Notes: generated by a model from the letters alone, not told the origin. Numbered from the stretch's first letter, positions 9,001 to 19,196 are shown. The stretch: DNA of 64,000 nt from Planctomycetota bacterium (GCA_963204915.1 CAUJHS010000005.1:1-64000); one strand, 5' to 3'. Program-made: numbers and translations.

Positions 9001-9084
9001 TCCGCCACGCCGCAAGACGCCGCCGCTTGGACCATCGTGGCGCGCGTGCTGTTGAATTTGGACGAAACCCTTTCCAAGAACTAA
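6040..9084 (+). CDS. planctomycete PSCyt1-DUF1549-DUF1553 haem protein
   Basis: 1014 residues with a Sec signal peptide ending near residue 30 ([10 protein letters not shown]). The PSCyt1 domain carries a c-type haem motif C46-T-H-C49-H50 in [18 protein letters not shown]. The DUF1549 (PSCyt2) domain follows from about 158 to 355 ([20 protein letters not shown], then [13 protein letters not shown]) and includes a second CxxCH at C327/C330/H331. A middle region is probably a carbohydrate-binding-like sandwich, and the C-terminal DUF1553 (PSD1) domain spans about 690-960 ([32 protein letters not shown]). This family is hugely expanded in planctomycetes and is thought to take part in extracellular degradation of complex polysaccharides, with an electron-transfer role for the haem. 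It forms a two-gene unit with the DUF1501 gene eight bases downstream. Confidence 0.93.
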   Translation: MSRNDFLTACVPSLLAMGWLFQSLAPAAAADVDFQRDIQPILAEHCTHCHGADAKSRQGGLRLDLRETALTGGDSGMAAITPGQPEASEMLRRIASHDEGEVMPPPEEKKPLSEGQIATLTQWITQGAPYDAHWAFTAPKKAPLPASGPAHPVDAFVAAKLQSRQLQLSPPADPLALCRRLYLDVTGLPPSPEELAAFQKNGFEATLEALLESERYGEKWARHWLDAARYSDTNGYEKDLPRDQWIWRDWVIRALNADMPYNQFLVEQIAGDLLPHRTQDQLIATGFLRNSMLNEEGAIVPEQFRMVEMFDRMDCVGKAVLGLTTQCAQCHSHKFDPLSQDEYYGMFAFLNNSYEALSWVYTDEQQAKIDEIRQGIAAAEDRLRQERPAWAQELEAWENDLRTKQAAWTPLAAIELGSISGLNHPTQEADQSLLMLGHTSADVFMISQPDLAGVTGLRLEALNHGDLPHRGPGRSKTGTWGVLEMEALVRRPDAKDWEKLKLVNATADFSEPDQKQSDGKKASGPVAYLIDGTDDTVWCADRGVGRRNQPSVAVVQFEKPLDLPAGTQLKIALRMNDMLGCCRLSVTKSPSPAAAPVAHEAVLALETPLEQRTPQQQGALFAAWRATLPEAQTVNEEIDALWKQYPQGFTTVMHLAEREPATSRATHLLSRGEWDKPLDAVAPHVPASFHPLEHEGEPPRLQFARWLADARSPLTARVAVNRVWQAIFGEGLVETAEDFGTRTPVPEYRDLLDWLAVDFMEQGWSQKHLLRTILTSATYQQSSRATPQLLEFDPKNRLLSRGPRFRADAEVVRDIALSVSGLMTHKLGGPGVIPPVPQNVLDYNYTYPSYWKPAEGPERYRRAVYGFRKRSMPDPVMSSFDGPNGDFSCVRRVRSNTPLAALTGLNEPIFVEAARALALRILREGGADDAQRIEHAFLLCTARKPTAAEREEVFALLQSRRQKLADGWLNVREIVTGDPAKLPELPPSATPQDAAAWTIVARVLLNLDETLSKN

Positions 9085-9092
9085 GCTTCGCC

Positions 9093-10523
9093 ATGAACCT
9101 ACCACAACAACTGCATCAGGCCCGCGCCAAGCTTCTGGCGCGACGATGGTTTTTACGCCAGTGCGGCGTGGGACTGGCCGGCATTGCCGCAAGCAGTTTG
9201 CTGGCGAGCGAGAGCCAGGCTGCGTCGCAGCCCGCCAATCCGCTTGCGCCGCGGGCGCCGCACTTTCCGGCCAAGGTGAAGCGCGTCATCTATATGTTTC
9301 ACGCCGGCGCTCCAAGCCAACTGGAGTTGTTCGACTACAAGCCCGAACTCGCCAAGCGCGACGGACAATTGCCTCCGGCCGAGTTGCTCAAAGGGTATCG
9401 TGCGGCGTTCATCAATCCGAACTCGGCGCTCTTGGGACCAAAATACAAGTTCGCCCGGCACGGTCAGAGCGGCATGGAGCTAAGCGAGTTGCTGCCGCAC
9501 ACGGCCAGCATTGCCGACGAGATTTGCCTCATCCGCTCGTTGCAAACCGACGCAGTGAACCACGCGCCGGGTCAAATTCTGATGAACACCGGCTCGCAGC
9601 AGTTTGGCCGGCCCAGCTTCGGCGCCTGGACCCTATACGGGCTGGGCAGCGAAGCCGAGGACTTGCCCGGCTTTGTGGTGCTCACCAGCGCGAAGGGAAC
9701 CAGCGGCGGCGCCAGCAACTACGGCTGCGGGTTCTTGCCCACGGCGTATGGCGGTATTCCGTTCCGCAGCGCCGGCGACCCGGTGTTGTACCTGTCGAAC
9801 CCGGCCGGCATCGACGCCGAAACGCAACGGGCGTCCCTCGATACGCTGAACCGTCTTAACGAACAAGCCATGAAAACCGTGGGCGACCCCGAAATCGCCG
9901 CGCGCATTCAAAGTTATGAAATGGCTTTCCGCCTGCAAACCAGCGCTCCGGAACTGATGAACCTGGCCAGCGAACCGAAGCAAACGCTCGACCTGTACGG
10001 CGTGAAAGACCCCAACGAAGTGAGCTACGCGCGGAACTGCCTGTTGGCCCGCCGACTGATCGAACGCGGCGTGCGGTTCGTGCAGTTGTTCCATGAGGCC
10101 TGGGATCAGCACGGCAATCTGACCGCCGATGTGAAGAAGAACGCGGGCGATACCGACCGCGCCAGCGCCGCGCTCGTGCAGGATTTGAAACAGCGCGGCT
10201 TGCTGCAAGACACGCTGATCATCTGGGGAGGCGAGTTCGGCCGCACCCCCATGGTGCAAGGCGGTAACGACGGCCGCGACCATCACAACCGCTCGTACTG
10301 CATGTGGCTGGCCGGCGGCGGAGTCAAGCCAGGTCATGTTCACGGCGAAACCGACGAACTCGGCTTCAACGTGGCGACGGACCCGGTGCACGTTCACGAC
10401 CTGAACGCCACGTTGCTGCACTTGCTGGGGTTCGACCACACCCGGCTCACCTTCCGCTTCCAAGGCCGGGACTACCGTTTGACGGACGTCCACGGCAAGC
10501 TGGTGCAGGGCGTTCTGGCGTAA
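9093..10523 (+). CDS. DUF1501 family protein, Tat-exported
   Basis: 476 residues. Start chosen at 9093 ([11 protein letters not shown]), right after the preceding stop; the open frame further upstream overlaps the cytochrome gene and is spurious. A twin-arginine leader is present ([18 protein letters not shown]). DUF1501 proteins are sulfatase/alkaline-phosphatase-superfamily relatives that almost always follow a DUF1549/DUF1553 gene, as here. Metal-site-like segments are visible: [17 protein letters not shown] near the start, [10 protein letters not shown] in the middle, and [20 protein letters not shown] with DHHNRSY near the end. Catalysis has not been shown for the family to my knowledge; a periplasmic hydrolase acting on sulfated glycans is an inference from fold and neighbours. 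Confidence 0.93.
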   Translation: MNLPQQLHQARAKLLARRWFLRQCGVGLAGIAASSLLASESQAASQPANPLAPRAPHFPAKVKRVIYMFHAGAPSQLELFDYKPELAKRDGQLPPAELLKGYRAAFINPNSALLGPKYKFARHGQSGMELSELLPHTASIADEICLIRSLQTDAVNHAPGQILMNTGSQQFGRPSFGAWTLYGLGSEAEDLPGFVVLTSAKGTSGGASNYGCGFLPTAYGGIPFRSAGDPVLYLSNPAGIDAETQRASLDTLNRLNEQAMKTVGDPEIAARIQSYEMAFRLQTSAPELMNLASEPKQTLDLYGVKDPNEVSYARNCLLARRLIERGVRFVQLFHEAWDQHGNLTADVKKNAGDTDRASAALVQDLKQRGLLQDTLIIWGGEFGRTPMVQGGNDGRDHHNRSYCMWLAGGGVKPGHVHGETDELGFNVATDPVHVHDLNATLLHLLGFDHTRLTFRFQGRDYRLTDVHGKLVQGVLA

Positions 10524-10548
10524 ATTGTTGTTGCGAGCGACGGTTTCC

Positions 10549-13500
10549 TTACGGCGCTGCGGCTTCCTCCGGCGAACGCAACAACTCGACCGCATCGAAC
10601 AGCGCGGGCCCGCCCATGGCGGTCGGGGCGATGCCGGTGAGCACGCTGTCGCCAAAGTCTTGCCACAGGTCGCGCGTCACCACGGTCCACGACGTTGGCG
10701 CCTCGGCGGAAACTTCAACCGCTTGCCAGCCCGTGGTGTTCTGGCCCGCGTAGTAGCGGAACTGCGGTTGGTCGGCGCGGGGCCAATGTCCGTGGTTGGC
10801 TAGTTCGAGCATCACGCCCGAAGCTCCTTCGCTTTTCCAGGCGAAGCGCAAGTAGCGGAACTCGCCGGGGCCGGGGTTCTCGCGAATGCGGAACGCCCAG
10901 CCGGCGATGTGCGGCGAGTAGCGCTGCGGCGGCGTGATGCGCAAGGCCCGCGCGCCGCGGAATGCGTCGGTCGAAACCATCTCGGCCGTTCCGGCTCCGT
11001 CGTTGAGCGCTTCCGCGAAGGCGAGGTTGTCGTCCGCCAGCACGCGATGGTTCGCCGGCGTACGCAGCCAGGCGATCACGTGCGCCACATCGGCCGGTTC
11101 GAGCGACTTCGCCAGGTCATCGGGCATAAGTGAAACGGGCAACGCCCGCAGGAGTTCAATATCTTTGCGAAGCACCAATTGCTCTTTGCCTTCCGCCTGA
11201 CGCAGCGTGAGGCTGTTGGCCGACTCGTCGGCGAGCAACCCCGTCAGGATGCGGCCGTCGGTCGTTTCAATTGCATACGTGGCGTAGCCCGCGGTGATGG
11301 CGTCGCTGGGGGCGAGAATATCGCGGATCATGGTTTCCTCGGCGCGCTGGAACTCGGCGGTCAGGTCGGGACCCACGTTCGCCCCCATGCCGTGCGCCTG
11401 GTGGCACGTGGCGCACTTCTCGCGGAACACTTGCTCGCCGCGCTTCGCGTCGCGCGGCGCCTGGAGCGCCGCGGCAAACCGTTGGAACAATTCCGGCGGG
11501 GCGCCCGAGGACCTACTCAAAAGCCGCGCGGCCCGTTGACGTTGCTGCGGTTCGGAATGCTCCAGTAACGCGGTGCGCTGCACCGCGCTGAGGGCGGAGC
11601 CGGGAATCGTTCCCGTTTCGAGCGCGTCGAGAATCGCGCCGTGCCGTTCGCGACGCGCGAACGCCGCCGCAAGTATCGCCTCGCGCACGGCGGGCGTTCC
11701 TTCGACAAAGGCGCTCAGAAGCGTCGGCATGATGCGCGGGTCGCGCTCGGCCGCAAGTTGCGCGACGGCGGCCAGGCGAACGTCGGTCGGAAGCCGCACA
11801 TCTTTCAGTTCCTGCGCCGCGTGAGCCAGCCGCTGCTGACGCTCCTCGGGCGATTCTAAACGTAGCGTTTCGACCAGCGACTGCGCCGCCGCGCGCGTGG
11901 CTTGGCGCGGGCCGCGGGAAAGCGATCGGAGAGCGGTCGCGGCTTCCTCGGAAAGCGCCACGGGGGCGCCTCCTTCCGCACCGCGGCGCAGGCCCTCCAG
12001 GCACGCCAGGCGCACGCCGTCGTCCTGCGCCGCCGCTACGCGCATTACCACGGCGGAGAACTCGGCAGGCTCGTGCCGCGCCGCCACGGCGGCGCACAAC
12101 GGTCCCAGCAAACCCCACCCGTGCTGACCGACGTCTTGCAATAGCAAGTCCAATAACGCTCCGGCGCGGCCCGACGCAGAGCTAAGAATCGCATCGTGCA
12201 TCCACGGCGCATCGCCGTGCTTTTGAGCCAGGGCGGCCAGCAACGGAACCGCCTTCGCGTCAAGGCTTTCGCCCAACGAGAGCGCGAGTTGTAATCGCAC
12301 CGCCGGCGCGGGGTCGTCGTGCAAGGTGGTCGCGGCTTCCAACAGCGCTGCGTGTTCATTGATCCTGCGATCGGCCAGACGCAAGGCATGCACGCGCACG
12401 CCGGGTTCGGCATGCTTCATTGCGGCGGTCAATTCTTCAGGCGAAAGCCGACCGAGCGCCTCCAGCGTATATAAGGCGCCCAGCGCTGCGGCGGGTTCCG
12501 CCGACTCGCGCGCGAGGGCGGCAAGCTGCGGCGCCGCCGAGATTTCGCGTCGCTCCACAAGCAAGCGACGCGCCGTTTGACGCCGCCAGAAATAGCGGCT
12601 TGCCAGCTCTTGCGTGAGTTCTTCGGCGCTCAGGCCGGCCATGTTCGCACTCGGCGGCTCGGGCGTTTGCTCGTGAACCAGGCGCCAAATCCGGCCGTGA
12701 TCTTGGCCGTTCACCAGACCATACTGTTGTTGCAGGTAACGTGGAATGGCGGAGTAGTCTTCGATGATCTCGCGATAGTAGTCGACGATCCACACGGCGC
12801 CGTCGGGACCGTGCGAAAGCGCGATCGGATGGAACCAGGAATCGCGCGAGGCCAGAAACTCCGACTCCGCCTCGCCGGGAGCGCGGTGCAGCGTGAGCCG
12901 CGAGCCGTCGCTCTCGATGATCGCCCGGTGAATGAGATTCTGCGCCGGCTCGCACGCCAGTAATTGGCCGCGCAGGCCAGGCAGCGCGTCGTCCTGGTAA
13001 ACCAGCGGCGAGCACGCCGAGGTGAAGTACCCGCTGGGGGCCGATTCCTCCACGCCGTAGCGGTCGGTATAGAACTTCGCGAAGCCAGGATCTTCCGCGC
13101 GCCGCGTGCGCCACGGATGTGGCTGACTGATGGGAAACACTTCCTGATACGCCGCGGCGTTCTGCTCGAGCCGCGGGGCGGCGGCGTCCGGGTTGCGCGT
13201 CAAGTATCGCCACGGCAGCGGAGCCACGAAGATACCCGGCGTGCGGGTGGTGATGACGAATCGCTCGCCCAGTTCGGTGAAGGTGAAGCCGAACGTATGG
13301 GTCGAGCCGCTGATTGGCTCAATCGCCGAGCCGTCGGCCTTGAGGCGAAAGTCGGTGCGGGGAAGTTGCACGGGATGTTTGAGGTGAGGCCCGGTGATCG
13401 TTCCTCCGCCGTGTCCGCCGCCCACGTAAATCCAATCGTCGAGTCCCCATTGCGGGCAGTTAACGCCGCGCTCCAACGCGCCCGTGGCGAAGCCGGTGTA

Positions 13501-14076
13501 CAACGTTTCGCGAACTTCGGCCTGGCCATCGCCGTCGCGATCGGCCAGGAAGACGATGTCCGGCGCACACGCCACGAGGACGCCTCCGCGCGCCGGGCAA
13601 AGTCCATAACAAGGCGGCAACCGATCGGCCCAAACTTCCGCGCGGTCCATGCGGCCGTCGTGGTCGGAATCGATCAGACGTTTCACCACGCCGTAGGTGC
13701 CCGCTTCGGCGGCGCGCTGGGCTTGCTCGTTGGCTTGCACGCGCCGCACTTCGCGGTCGAGTTGCCCGGTCTTGTTGAGTTCTTCAATATCGTACTGGCC
13801 TTCCAGGTTGTAGCCGTGCAGTTCGCACACAAAGAGCCGGCCTTGTTCGTCCCAGCACACGCCGGAAGGCTCGCGAATGAGCGGTTCACTGGCGACCAGC
13901 TCCAGGCGGAAACCCGGCAGCAGCACCATGTGCTGCGCACTTTCCTCCGGAGGCAAAGGGCGCGGAGCATCGGTGGGTTGCGGAATTTGCCCGCGCGCGC
14001 CGGTCGGCGCCGCCAACAGCAAGCAAACCAGCCCCAGGCTGGCCGAGAGTTGCGTCACGTTCAAAAACCTTGGCAT
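10549..14076 (-). CDS. PVC-type membrane-bound dehydrogenase / HEAT repeat / cytochrome c protein
   Basis: 1175 residues from the ATG at 14076, which opens a good signal peptide (LGLVCLLLAAPTGARGQ); two earlier in-frame ATGs (14106, 14124) would add up to 16 residues. Order of domains: an N-terminal beta-propeller of the planctomycete 'putative membrane-bound dehydrogenase' type (SGVCWDEQGRLFVCELHGYN; DSDHDGRMDRAEVW; HGPDGAVWIVDYYREII), alpha-helical HEAT-like repeats (about 480-840), a cytochrome c domain with C888-A-T-C891-H892 in FREKCATCHQAHGMGANVGP, and a C-terminal domain of about 190 residues rich in Trp and aromatics (FRYLRFAWKSEGASG) that looks carbohydrate-binding. Probably a periplasmic oxidoreductase for a sugar or related compound. 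It converges on the DUF1501 gene with only 25 bases between stops. Confidence 0.9.
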   Translation of the reverse strand: MPRFLNVTQLSASLGLVCLLLAAPTGARGQIPQPTDAPRPLPPEESAQHMVLLPGFRLELVASEPLIREPSGVCWDEQGRLFVCELHGYNLEGQYDIEELNKTGQLDREVRRVQANEQAQRAAEAGTYGVVKRLIDSDHDGRMDRAEVWADRLPPCYGLCPARGGVLVACAPDIVFLADRDGDGQAEVRETLYTGFATGALERGVNCPQWGLDDWIYVGGGHGGGTITGPHLKHPVQLPRTDFRLKADGSAIEPISGSTHTFGFTFTELGERFVITTRTPGIFVAPLPWRYLTRNPDAAAPRLEQNAAAYQEVFPISQPHPWRTRRAEDPGFAKFYTDRYGVEESAPSGYFTSACSPLVYQDDALPGLRGQLLACEPAQNLIHRAIIESDGSRLTLHRAPGEAESEFLASRDSWFHPIALSHGPDGAVWIVDYYREIIEDYSAIPRYLQQQYGLVNGQDHGRIWRLVHEQTPEPPSANMAGLSAEELTQELASRYFWRRQTARRLLVERREISAAPQLAALARESAEPAAALGALYTLEALGRLSPEELTAAMKHAEPGVRVHALRLADRRINEHAALLEAATTLHDDPAPAVRLQLALSLGESLDAKAVPLLAALAQKHGDAPWMHDAILSSASGRAGALLDLLLQDVGQHGWGLLGPLCAAVAARHEPAEFSAVVMRVAAAQDDGVRLACLEGLRRGAEGGAPVALSEEAATALRSLSRGPRQATRAAAQSLVETLRLESPEERQQRLAHAAQELKDVRLPTDVRLAAVAQLAAERDPRIMPTLLSAFVEGTPAVREAILAAAFARRERHGAILDALETGTIPGSALSAVQRTALLEHSEPQQRQRAARLLSRSSGAPPELFQRFAAALQAPRDAKRGEQVFREKCATCHQAHGMGANVGPDLTAEFQRAEETMIRDILAPSDAITAGYATYAIETTDGRILTGLLADESANSLTLRQAEGKEQLVLRKDIELLRALPVSLMPDDLAKSLEPADVAHVIAWLRTPANHRVLADDNLAFAEALNDGAGTAEMVSTDAFRGARALRITPPQRYSPHIAGWAFRIRENPGPGEFRYLRFAWKSEGASGVMLELANHGHWPRADQPQFRYYAGQNTTGWQAVEVSAEAPTSWTVVTRDLWQDFGDSVLTGIAPTAMGGPALFDAVELLRSPEEAAAP

Positions 14077-14373
14077 GGCAAACTTTCGCGCGCAGTAGGC
14101 AATCATTGGGCTTGGACGGATCACTCGCGCCGTTTCAAAGGAACCTGTGAATCAGGGAGGCAATACACCCCTCGCCATGGCATAGGCAACGGGTTGCAAC
14201 GGCGCGCGAGCTCTCAGAGTATCTTGGCGTAAGGAGCGACTCGCTTCAACCAATCAAGCGCGGTTCGTCCCACGCCATGCCCTGCAGGGTCGGTTTGCGG
14301 TAAGCTGATCGCTGCGAGCAGGGAGGGTTCTCGCTTCCATGACGTCTAGGGAACGCCAGTTTCGGGTTGCCGC

Positions 14374-14817
14374 ATGAAACAACTGTATCGCCTGACCGCC
14401 GAAGGCCGCCAGCGCGCCAAACGCATGATGTTCCGCAAAATGGTGGTCATGCTGGCGGCGCTGGAGTTTCTGGTGTTGGCGGTGACGGTGTTCTTGTGGC
14501 GCCCGTCGACGGGAGTTCTTCTGGGACTCGTCGCCACGGCGGTGGTGATGCTGGTCGGCGTGTCGGTGCTTGTCTGGCGCAGCGCCAGCATGGATTGGTC
14601 GAACTGGGGCTTGTATCTTGATGACGAGCAAGTTTATTTGACCGAGTTTCCCGACAGCCCGCGCCTCCGCCGCTCGGAGGTGACGCGCATTACCGAATCC
14701 CGCGCGGGGGTGATTGTCTACGGTGCGGCGCTGGGCCACCAGCTTTTCATTCCGGCCGGAGTGGAAGACTACCCCGACATTAAGAAACGCCTCGCCAGTT
14801 GGGCTTCTCGCACATGA
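14374..14817 (+). CDS. two-TM membrane protein with C-terminal PH-like domain
   Basis: 147 residues. A basic N-terminus (RLTAEGRQRAKRMMFRK) leads into two adjacent membrane helices (MLAALEFLVLAVTVFLW and GLVATAVVMLVGVSVLVW). The soluble C-terminal part (WGLYLDDEQVYLTEFPDSP, then RLRRSEVTRITES and FIPAGVEDYPDIKKRLASW) has the strand order and final helix of bacterial PH (YdbS-like) domains. The stop TGA overlaps the start of the TIR gene as ATGA (14814-14817), which implies translational coupling and a joint function. No ribosome site is evident for the ATG; 14077-14373 upstream shows no gene. Confidence 0.6.
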   Translation: MKQLYRLTAEGRQRAKRMMFRKMVVMLAALEFLVLAVTVFLWRPSTGVLLGLVATAVVMLVGVSVLVWRSASMDWSNWGLYLDDEQVYLTEFPDSPRLRRSEVTRITESRAGVIVYGAALGHQLFIPAGVEDYPDIKKRLASWASRT

Positions 14818-16763
14818 GTGAGCGTCACGCCAACCCGGACGGAGTGAACTTCATCTGGGATGAGGCGTTGCAGCGTTACCAAAGCGTGGCCGAACACTAC
14901 TTGCCCGAGGTGTTCATACTTCACTGGGACGGCGGCGACGCCTTGCCGCCTGAACTGGCGTTGCCGGGGGAAGCAACCTTTGGCGCCCGGCTCATCCCGG
15001 TCGATCTGACCGCGAGTTCTCCTCTGCCCGATTTGACGGCGCCGCATGTGGCCAGTTGCGTGTTGCTCTTGTCGCCCGCAGCGATGCGCCATGCAACCTT
15101 CCCCGCCGCGGTGAACGCGTGTACGCACGCGATCGCCACACGCCGGGAGTTTCGGCTGTTTGTGCGGCTTGGAGGTATGTCGCTCGATGCGTTGCGAGAG
15201 GGTGCAAAACATCCGGACGAGAACGGGCGCGCGGCGGCGGACTTACTCGATTCCGTACAACTGAGCGACAATCCCGCGGCAGTGACGTCGCTCTTGGAAT
15301 CGCTTCGCCCCCACCTGCGCGCGTTGCCGGACTTGCGCGACGACCTGCAGCGTCAGGCGTGGCAAACACGAATTCACGCGCTGATCCGGTTTGCGCATCG
15401 GGGGTTCGTGCTTCTCGCGATCGGGGCGCTTCTCGCTTTAGCCTTTTTGGGCGAGAGCGCGCCCGAGCATCGATGGTTTCCTTGGCTGCTCATGGGGCTG
15501 GGAGCGTTCTGGTATTTTTCGACCCTCACCGGATTGTCGCTGCTTTCTCCCAGCGGCTCGTCGGCCATGTTCCACTTCAAGGTCATGACCACCGCGGCGC
15601 CGATCCTGCTCCTTTGGACCTGGCCGCCCGCGGTGCTCGCTCCTTACGGGGCTTTCCTGCTGGCGGGATATGCGGCCAGCGCGCTGCTGGATGCGGCGCA
15701 GCGCCGGGCGGCGCAAGCGCGGCGTGTGCATATGAGCGTCGACCCTGCGGCGTGGTCTGCTTGGCAAGATCGCCTGCCCACGCCTGGGGCGCCGTCGTTC
15801 CAGCACTTCAACCACGGGCCGCTGTTTCCGCCGAAGGCGCGGGTCTTTATCAGTTACGCGCGCTCCTCGGAATGGGGACGACGCACCGCCCAGCGTTTGC
15901 ATGCGGCGCTGCAACAAGCGGGCGCGTCCAGCTTTTTCGACGTGGAGAACATTCCCGCGGGGTGCAGTTGGCGCCACCGTTTGCAGGAATCGCTCGGCAG
16001 CGCCACCGTCTTTATTCAAGTGCAAGACCACGCTACAACGACGCGCCCCTGGGTCGCGACTGAGTTGGCGGTTGCGGCAAGTTCGCAAGCCTCGTGCGGA
16101 CTACCCAAAATTCTGATCTTGCGGCATCCGGCGCTCTCCGACCCAACCGATCTTCCGCCCGAAGCGCCGCAGTTGGTGCGAGAAACGCTCTTTCCGCCGG
16201 CCGACAGGCCGCGGCCGCTGCTGCAAGTGATCGCGTATTCCGACGACGTACCGCAAGCGCTGGCTCACAAGCTGGCGCGGTATCCGGGCTCGGGCGTTGC
16301 TGTCATTGCGCTGGTGATCGCGGCTGTGCTGGAACTCGCCATGGCGCCGCTACGGGTTTTGTTGGGCGTGCTGGCCGTTCTGGGAACATTCGGAGCGTGG
16401 GCCATTCTCGGCTTGTTCGTAATCCTCTGGCTGCGCGACGAGTCGCCGCTGGCGTGGATCACAGCGCGTGAATGGAATTTCTGGCTGTTGCCGTTGGCGG
16501 CGTTCTGGCTGGGCTGCGTGGTGCGGTTGTCGTGGGCGTCTCGGTTCGAGCTGCGGCATCATCAGGCCGGCGCGAATGCACGTTGGCAAGATCTGTCGGC
16601 CGGCGCCCTATTGGGAGTTCTGAGCTGGTTGCTGACGGCCGCCACTCCGCTGGAAGGAGTCTATGCGGCCTTGGCGTGCGGATTGGGTATGATCGTGACC
16701 GGCGACTACATCGCCGTCACCCTGCCGCTGGCCCGGCGACTGCGCGAGCAACCCAACGTCTAA
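14814..16763 (+). CDS. polytopic membrane protein with TIR domain
   Basis: 649 residues; start at 14814 in the ATGA overlap with the upstream gene. Residues 1-190 form a soluble domain whose core (SCVLLLSPAAMRHATFPAAV, later EFRLFVRLGG) resembles a degenerate TIR fold. Three hydrophobic stretches follow (about 197-213, 221-242, 260-290). A convincing TIR domain spans about 340-460: ARVFISYARSSEWGRR, LHAALQQAGASSFFDVENIP, SATVFIQVQDHA and RPWVATELAVAA. Glu417 in WVATEL aligns with the catalytic Glu of NAD-cleaving TIR domains. More membrane helices fill 492-645. TIR domains act as NADases, signal-nucleotide producers or scaffolds. A membrane-embedded TIR with a coupled PH-like partner could be a stress or phage-defence device, but that is inference. 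Confidence 0.75.
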   Translation: MSERHANPDGVNFIWDEALQRYQSVAEHYLPEVFILHWDGGDALPPELALPGEATFGARLIPVDLTASSPLPDLTAPHVASCVLLLSPAAMRHATFPAAVNACTHAIATRREFRLFVRLGGMSLDALREGAKHPDENGRAAADLLDSVQLSDNPAAVTSLLESLRPHLRALPDLRDDLQRQAWQTRIHALIRFAHRGFVLLAIGALLALAFLGESAPEHRWFPWLLMGLGAFWYFSTLTGLSLLSPSGSSAMFHFKVMTTAAPILLLWTWPPAVLAPYGAFLLAGYAASALLDAAQRRAAQARRVHMSVDPAAWSAWQDRLPTPGAPSFQHFNHGPLFPPKARVFISYARSSEWGRRTAQRLHAALQQAGASSFFDVENIPAGCSWRHRLQESLGSATVFIQVQDHATTTRPWVATELAVAASSQASCGLPKILILRHPALSDPTDLPPEAPQLVRETLFPPADRPRPLLQVIAYSDDVPQALAHKLARYPGSGVAVIALVIAAVLELAMAPLRVLLGVLAVLGTFGAWAILGLFVILWLRDESPLAWITAREWNFWLLPLAAFWLGCVVRLSWASRFELRHHQAGANARWQDLSAGALLGVLSWLLTAATPLEGVYAALACGLGMIVTGDYIAVTLPLARRLREQPNV

Positions 16764-16868
16764 CGGCGCCTGAGGGCGGGGCTGGCCATCTTGCGTCACT
16801 TTGGGGGTGCGGTATGTTGAAGGCCGCGTATTGAAGGGATAAACCTGGCCCCCCTCATGGAAGTGATT

Positions 16869-19169
16869 ATGAAAATGCGATTGCGACTGTTCTCTCTCGT
16901 GTTGATGGCCCCTGTGTTGTTCGCAGCGTGTGGCCGAGGGGGCGACGCAAACACCGTCGGCGCCGACCAACCCGCCGCTTCGGAAAGCGCGACGAGTAAT
17001 CCGACCGCGCCTCCGGCCGACGGCGAGGATCCTGCCCTCGCCGCCCAACCGGCCGCAGAAGAAGCCTCTGAGCCGCAAGCCGCGCCGGAGGAGCCGGCTC
17101 CGGCAGAACCCCTGGAAGTGGCGCAAGCCCCTCAAACTCCCGCGAAATCAACGGAAGCGCGCCCCATGAATCAAGACGACCAGGCGAAACAACCACAAAC
17201 GGCCGACGAAGTTCCGCTCATTCCGCGTCGCGAGTTCTTTGGCAATCCGGAGAAGGCCCGCGCCCGCATCAGCCCTGACGGCAAGCAACTGGCGTTCATC
17301 GCGCCGGTGGATGGGGTGATTAACGTCTGGGTCGCTCCGGCCGACGACCTTGAGGCGGCGCGGCCCATCACGAAGGATACGCACCGGGGCATTACCAACT
17401 TCTTTTGGGCGTACACCAGCCAGCATGTGCTGTACACGCAAGACAAAGACGGCGACGAGAACTGGCACGTGTACGCCGTGAACTTGGAAAACGACGAGAT
17501 CAAAGACCTCACGCCGCTGGAGAACATTTCGGCCACCATCGAAGGTGTGAGTGAGCGGTTCCCCGAACACTTATTGGTGGGCATCAATGACCGAGAACCG
17601 CACGAACTGCACGACATCTACAAGATCAACCTGATTACCGGCGAGAAAGAGCTGGTTCAGTTGAACCCCGGTTTTGCCGGCTTCATGACCGACGACGACT
17701 TCCGCGTCCGGTTCGCGATGACGTACACGCCCGACGCCGGGCAGCTTTACCTTTCGCCCGATCCGCAGGCCGAAGAAGGCTGGAAAGAGTTCCTCAAGAT
17801 CGACGCCGAGAACGCTATGACCAGCGGCGCCGCGGGGTTCGATAAGTCGGGCGAGAAGCTCTACTTTTTGGACAGCCGCAACCGCAACACCGCGGCCCTC
17901 ACCTCGATCGACATCGCCTCGGGCGACCAACAGGTGATCGCCGAGAACGACAAGGCCGACCTCTCGGGCGTGATTGCGCATCCGACGGAGAAAACCATTC
18001 AAGCGGTTTCGTTCACCTACCTGCGCACCGAGTGGCAAGTGTTGGACGACGACATCGCTCCCGATCTGGAATACCTCAAGACCGTGGAAGACGGCGAGAT
18101 TCAGCTTACTAGCCGCACGCTGGACGACCGGCTGTGGACGGTCGCCTTCACGCGCGATGACGGACCCGTTGACTTTTACCTGTACCAGCGCGAAGGCAAG
18201 AAGGCCACGTTCCTGTTCACGAGCAATCCTTCGCTGGAGAAGTTGCCGCTCGTGAAGATGCACCCGCGCGAAATTCCCGCGCGGGACGGCCTCAAGCTCG
18301 TCAGTTACCTTTCGTTGCCCAAGTGGAGCGACCCGGACGGCGACGGTATTCCCAACGAGCCGCTGCCGATGGTGTTGACGGTTCACGGCGGACCGTGGGC
18401 GCGGGATGATTGGGGCTACGACCCCGAGCATCAACTGTGGGCCAATCGCGGTTACGCCGTGCTGAGCGTGAACTATCGCGGCTCGACCGGTTTTGGCAAA
18501 GAGTTCATCAACGCGGCCAACCGCGAATGGGCCGCCGCGATGCACAACGACTTGCTCGACGCCGTGAGCTGGGCCGTGAAGCAGGGCATCGCGCAGAAAG
18601 ACAAGGTCGCGATTATGGGCGGCAGTTACGGCGGATATGCGGCCCTGGTGGGTCTGACCTTTACGCCCGACGTGTTCGCTTGCGGCGTCGATCTAGTGGG
18701 TCCGTCGAGCTTGATTACGCTCATGGAGAACCCGCCGCCGTATTGGCAACCCTTCATGCCCGTGATGAAGTTGCGCGTGGGCGACTGGACCACCGAAGAA
18801 GGCCGTAAGTTCCTGGAGTCGCGTTCGCCGCTGTTCCATGTGGAGAAGATTCAGCGGCCGCTGCTCATTGGCCAAGGCGCGCAGGACCCGCGCGTCAAGC
18901 AAGCCGAGGCCGATCAAATTGTCAAAGCGATGGAGGACAAGAAGATTCCCGTCACGTATGTGCTTTATCCGCAGGAAGGGCACGGTTTCGCACGTCCGGA
19001 GAATCGCTTCGCCTTTTACTCCATCGCCGAAGCGTTCCTGGCCGAGAACCTGGGCGGCCGGCGCGAAGACTACGGCGACGCCTTCACCGGCGCCAACTTC
19101 GAAGTGCCCGCCGGGGCCGACGAAGTGCCCGGCCTGGCCGATGCGTTAAAGGTCAACGAAGACGAATAA
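16869..19169 (+). CDS. S9 family prolyl-oligopeptidase-like peptidase, lipoprotein
   Basis: 766 residues from the ATG at 16869 (GGAAG five bases upstream); an ATG at 16857 would add four residues. A lipobox LFAA-C21 marks an exported lipoprotein. Residues 25-105 are a Pro/Ala/Glu linker that would reach away from the membrane. A beta-propeller follows, starting at about residue 125 (ARISPDGKQLAFIAP; LYTQDKDGDENWHVYAVNLE). The C-terminal alpha/beta-hydrolase has Ser586 in GGSYGG, Asp673 in GAQDPR and His705 in EGHGF, a full catalytic triad. Closest to the acylaminoacyl-peptidase/dipeptidyl-peptidase branch (S9C). It probably trims peptides outside the cytoplasm. It begins a same-strand run of five genes with gaps of 27, 80, 73 and 16 bases. 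Confidence 0.9.
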   Translation: MKMRLRLFSLVLMAPVLFAACGRGGDANTVGADQPAASESATSNPTAPPADGEDPALAAQPAAEEASEPQAAPEEPAPAEPLEVAQAPQTPAKSTEARPMNQDDQAKQPQTADEVPLIPRREFFGNPEKARARISPDGKQLAFIAPVDGVINVWVAPADDLEAARPITKDTHRGITNFFWAYTSQHVLYTQDKDGDENWHVYAVNLENDEIKDLTPLENISATIEGVSERFPEHLLVGINDREPHELHDIYKINLITGEKELVQLNPGFAGFMTDDDFRVRFAMTYTPDAGQLYLSPDPQAEEGWKEFLKIDAENAMTSGAAGFDKSGEKLYFLDSRNRNTAALTSIDIASGDQQVIAENDKADLSGVIAHPTEKTIQAVSFTYLRTEWQVLDDDIAPDLEYLKTVEDGEIQLTSRTLDDRLWTVAFTRDDGPVDFYLYQREGKKATFLFTSNPSLEKLPLVKMHPREIPARDGLKLVSYLSLPKWSDPDGDGIPNEPLPMVLTVHGGPWARDDWGYDPEHQLWANRGYAVLSVNYRGSTGFGKEFINAANREWAAAMHNDLLDAVSWAVKQGIAQKDKVAIMGGSYGGYAALVGLTFTPDVFACGVDLVGPSSLITLMENPPPYWQPFMPVMKLRVGDWTTEEGRKFLESRSPLFHVEKIQRPLLIGQGAQDPRVKQAEADQIVKAMEDKKIPVTYVLYPQEGHGFARPENRFAFYSIAEAFLAENLGGRREDYGDAFTGANFEVPAGADEVPGLADALKVNEDE

Positions 19170-19196
19170 CCTCCATCCCTTCCCTTCGCTGGTCCT

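Noticed and set aside
8856-9092. Upstream extension of the DUF1501 gene
   Set aside because: It overlaps the cytochrome gene in another frame; the Tat signal begins at 9093.
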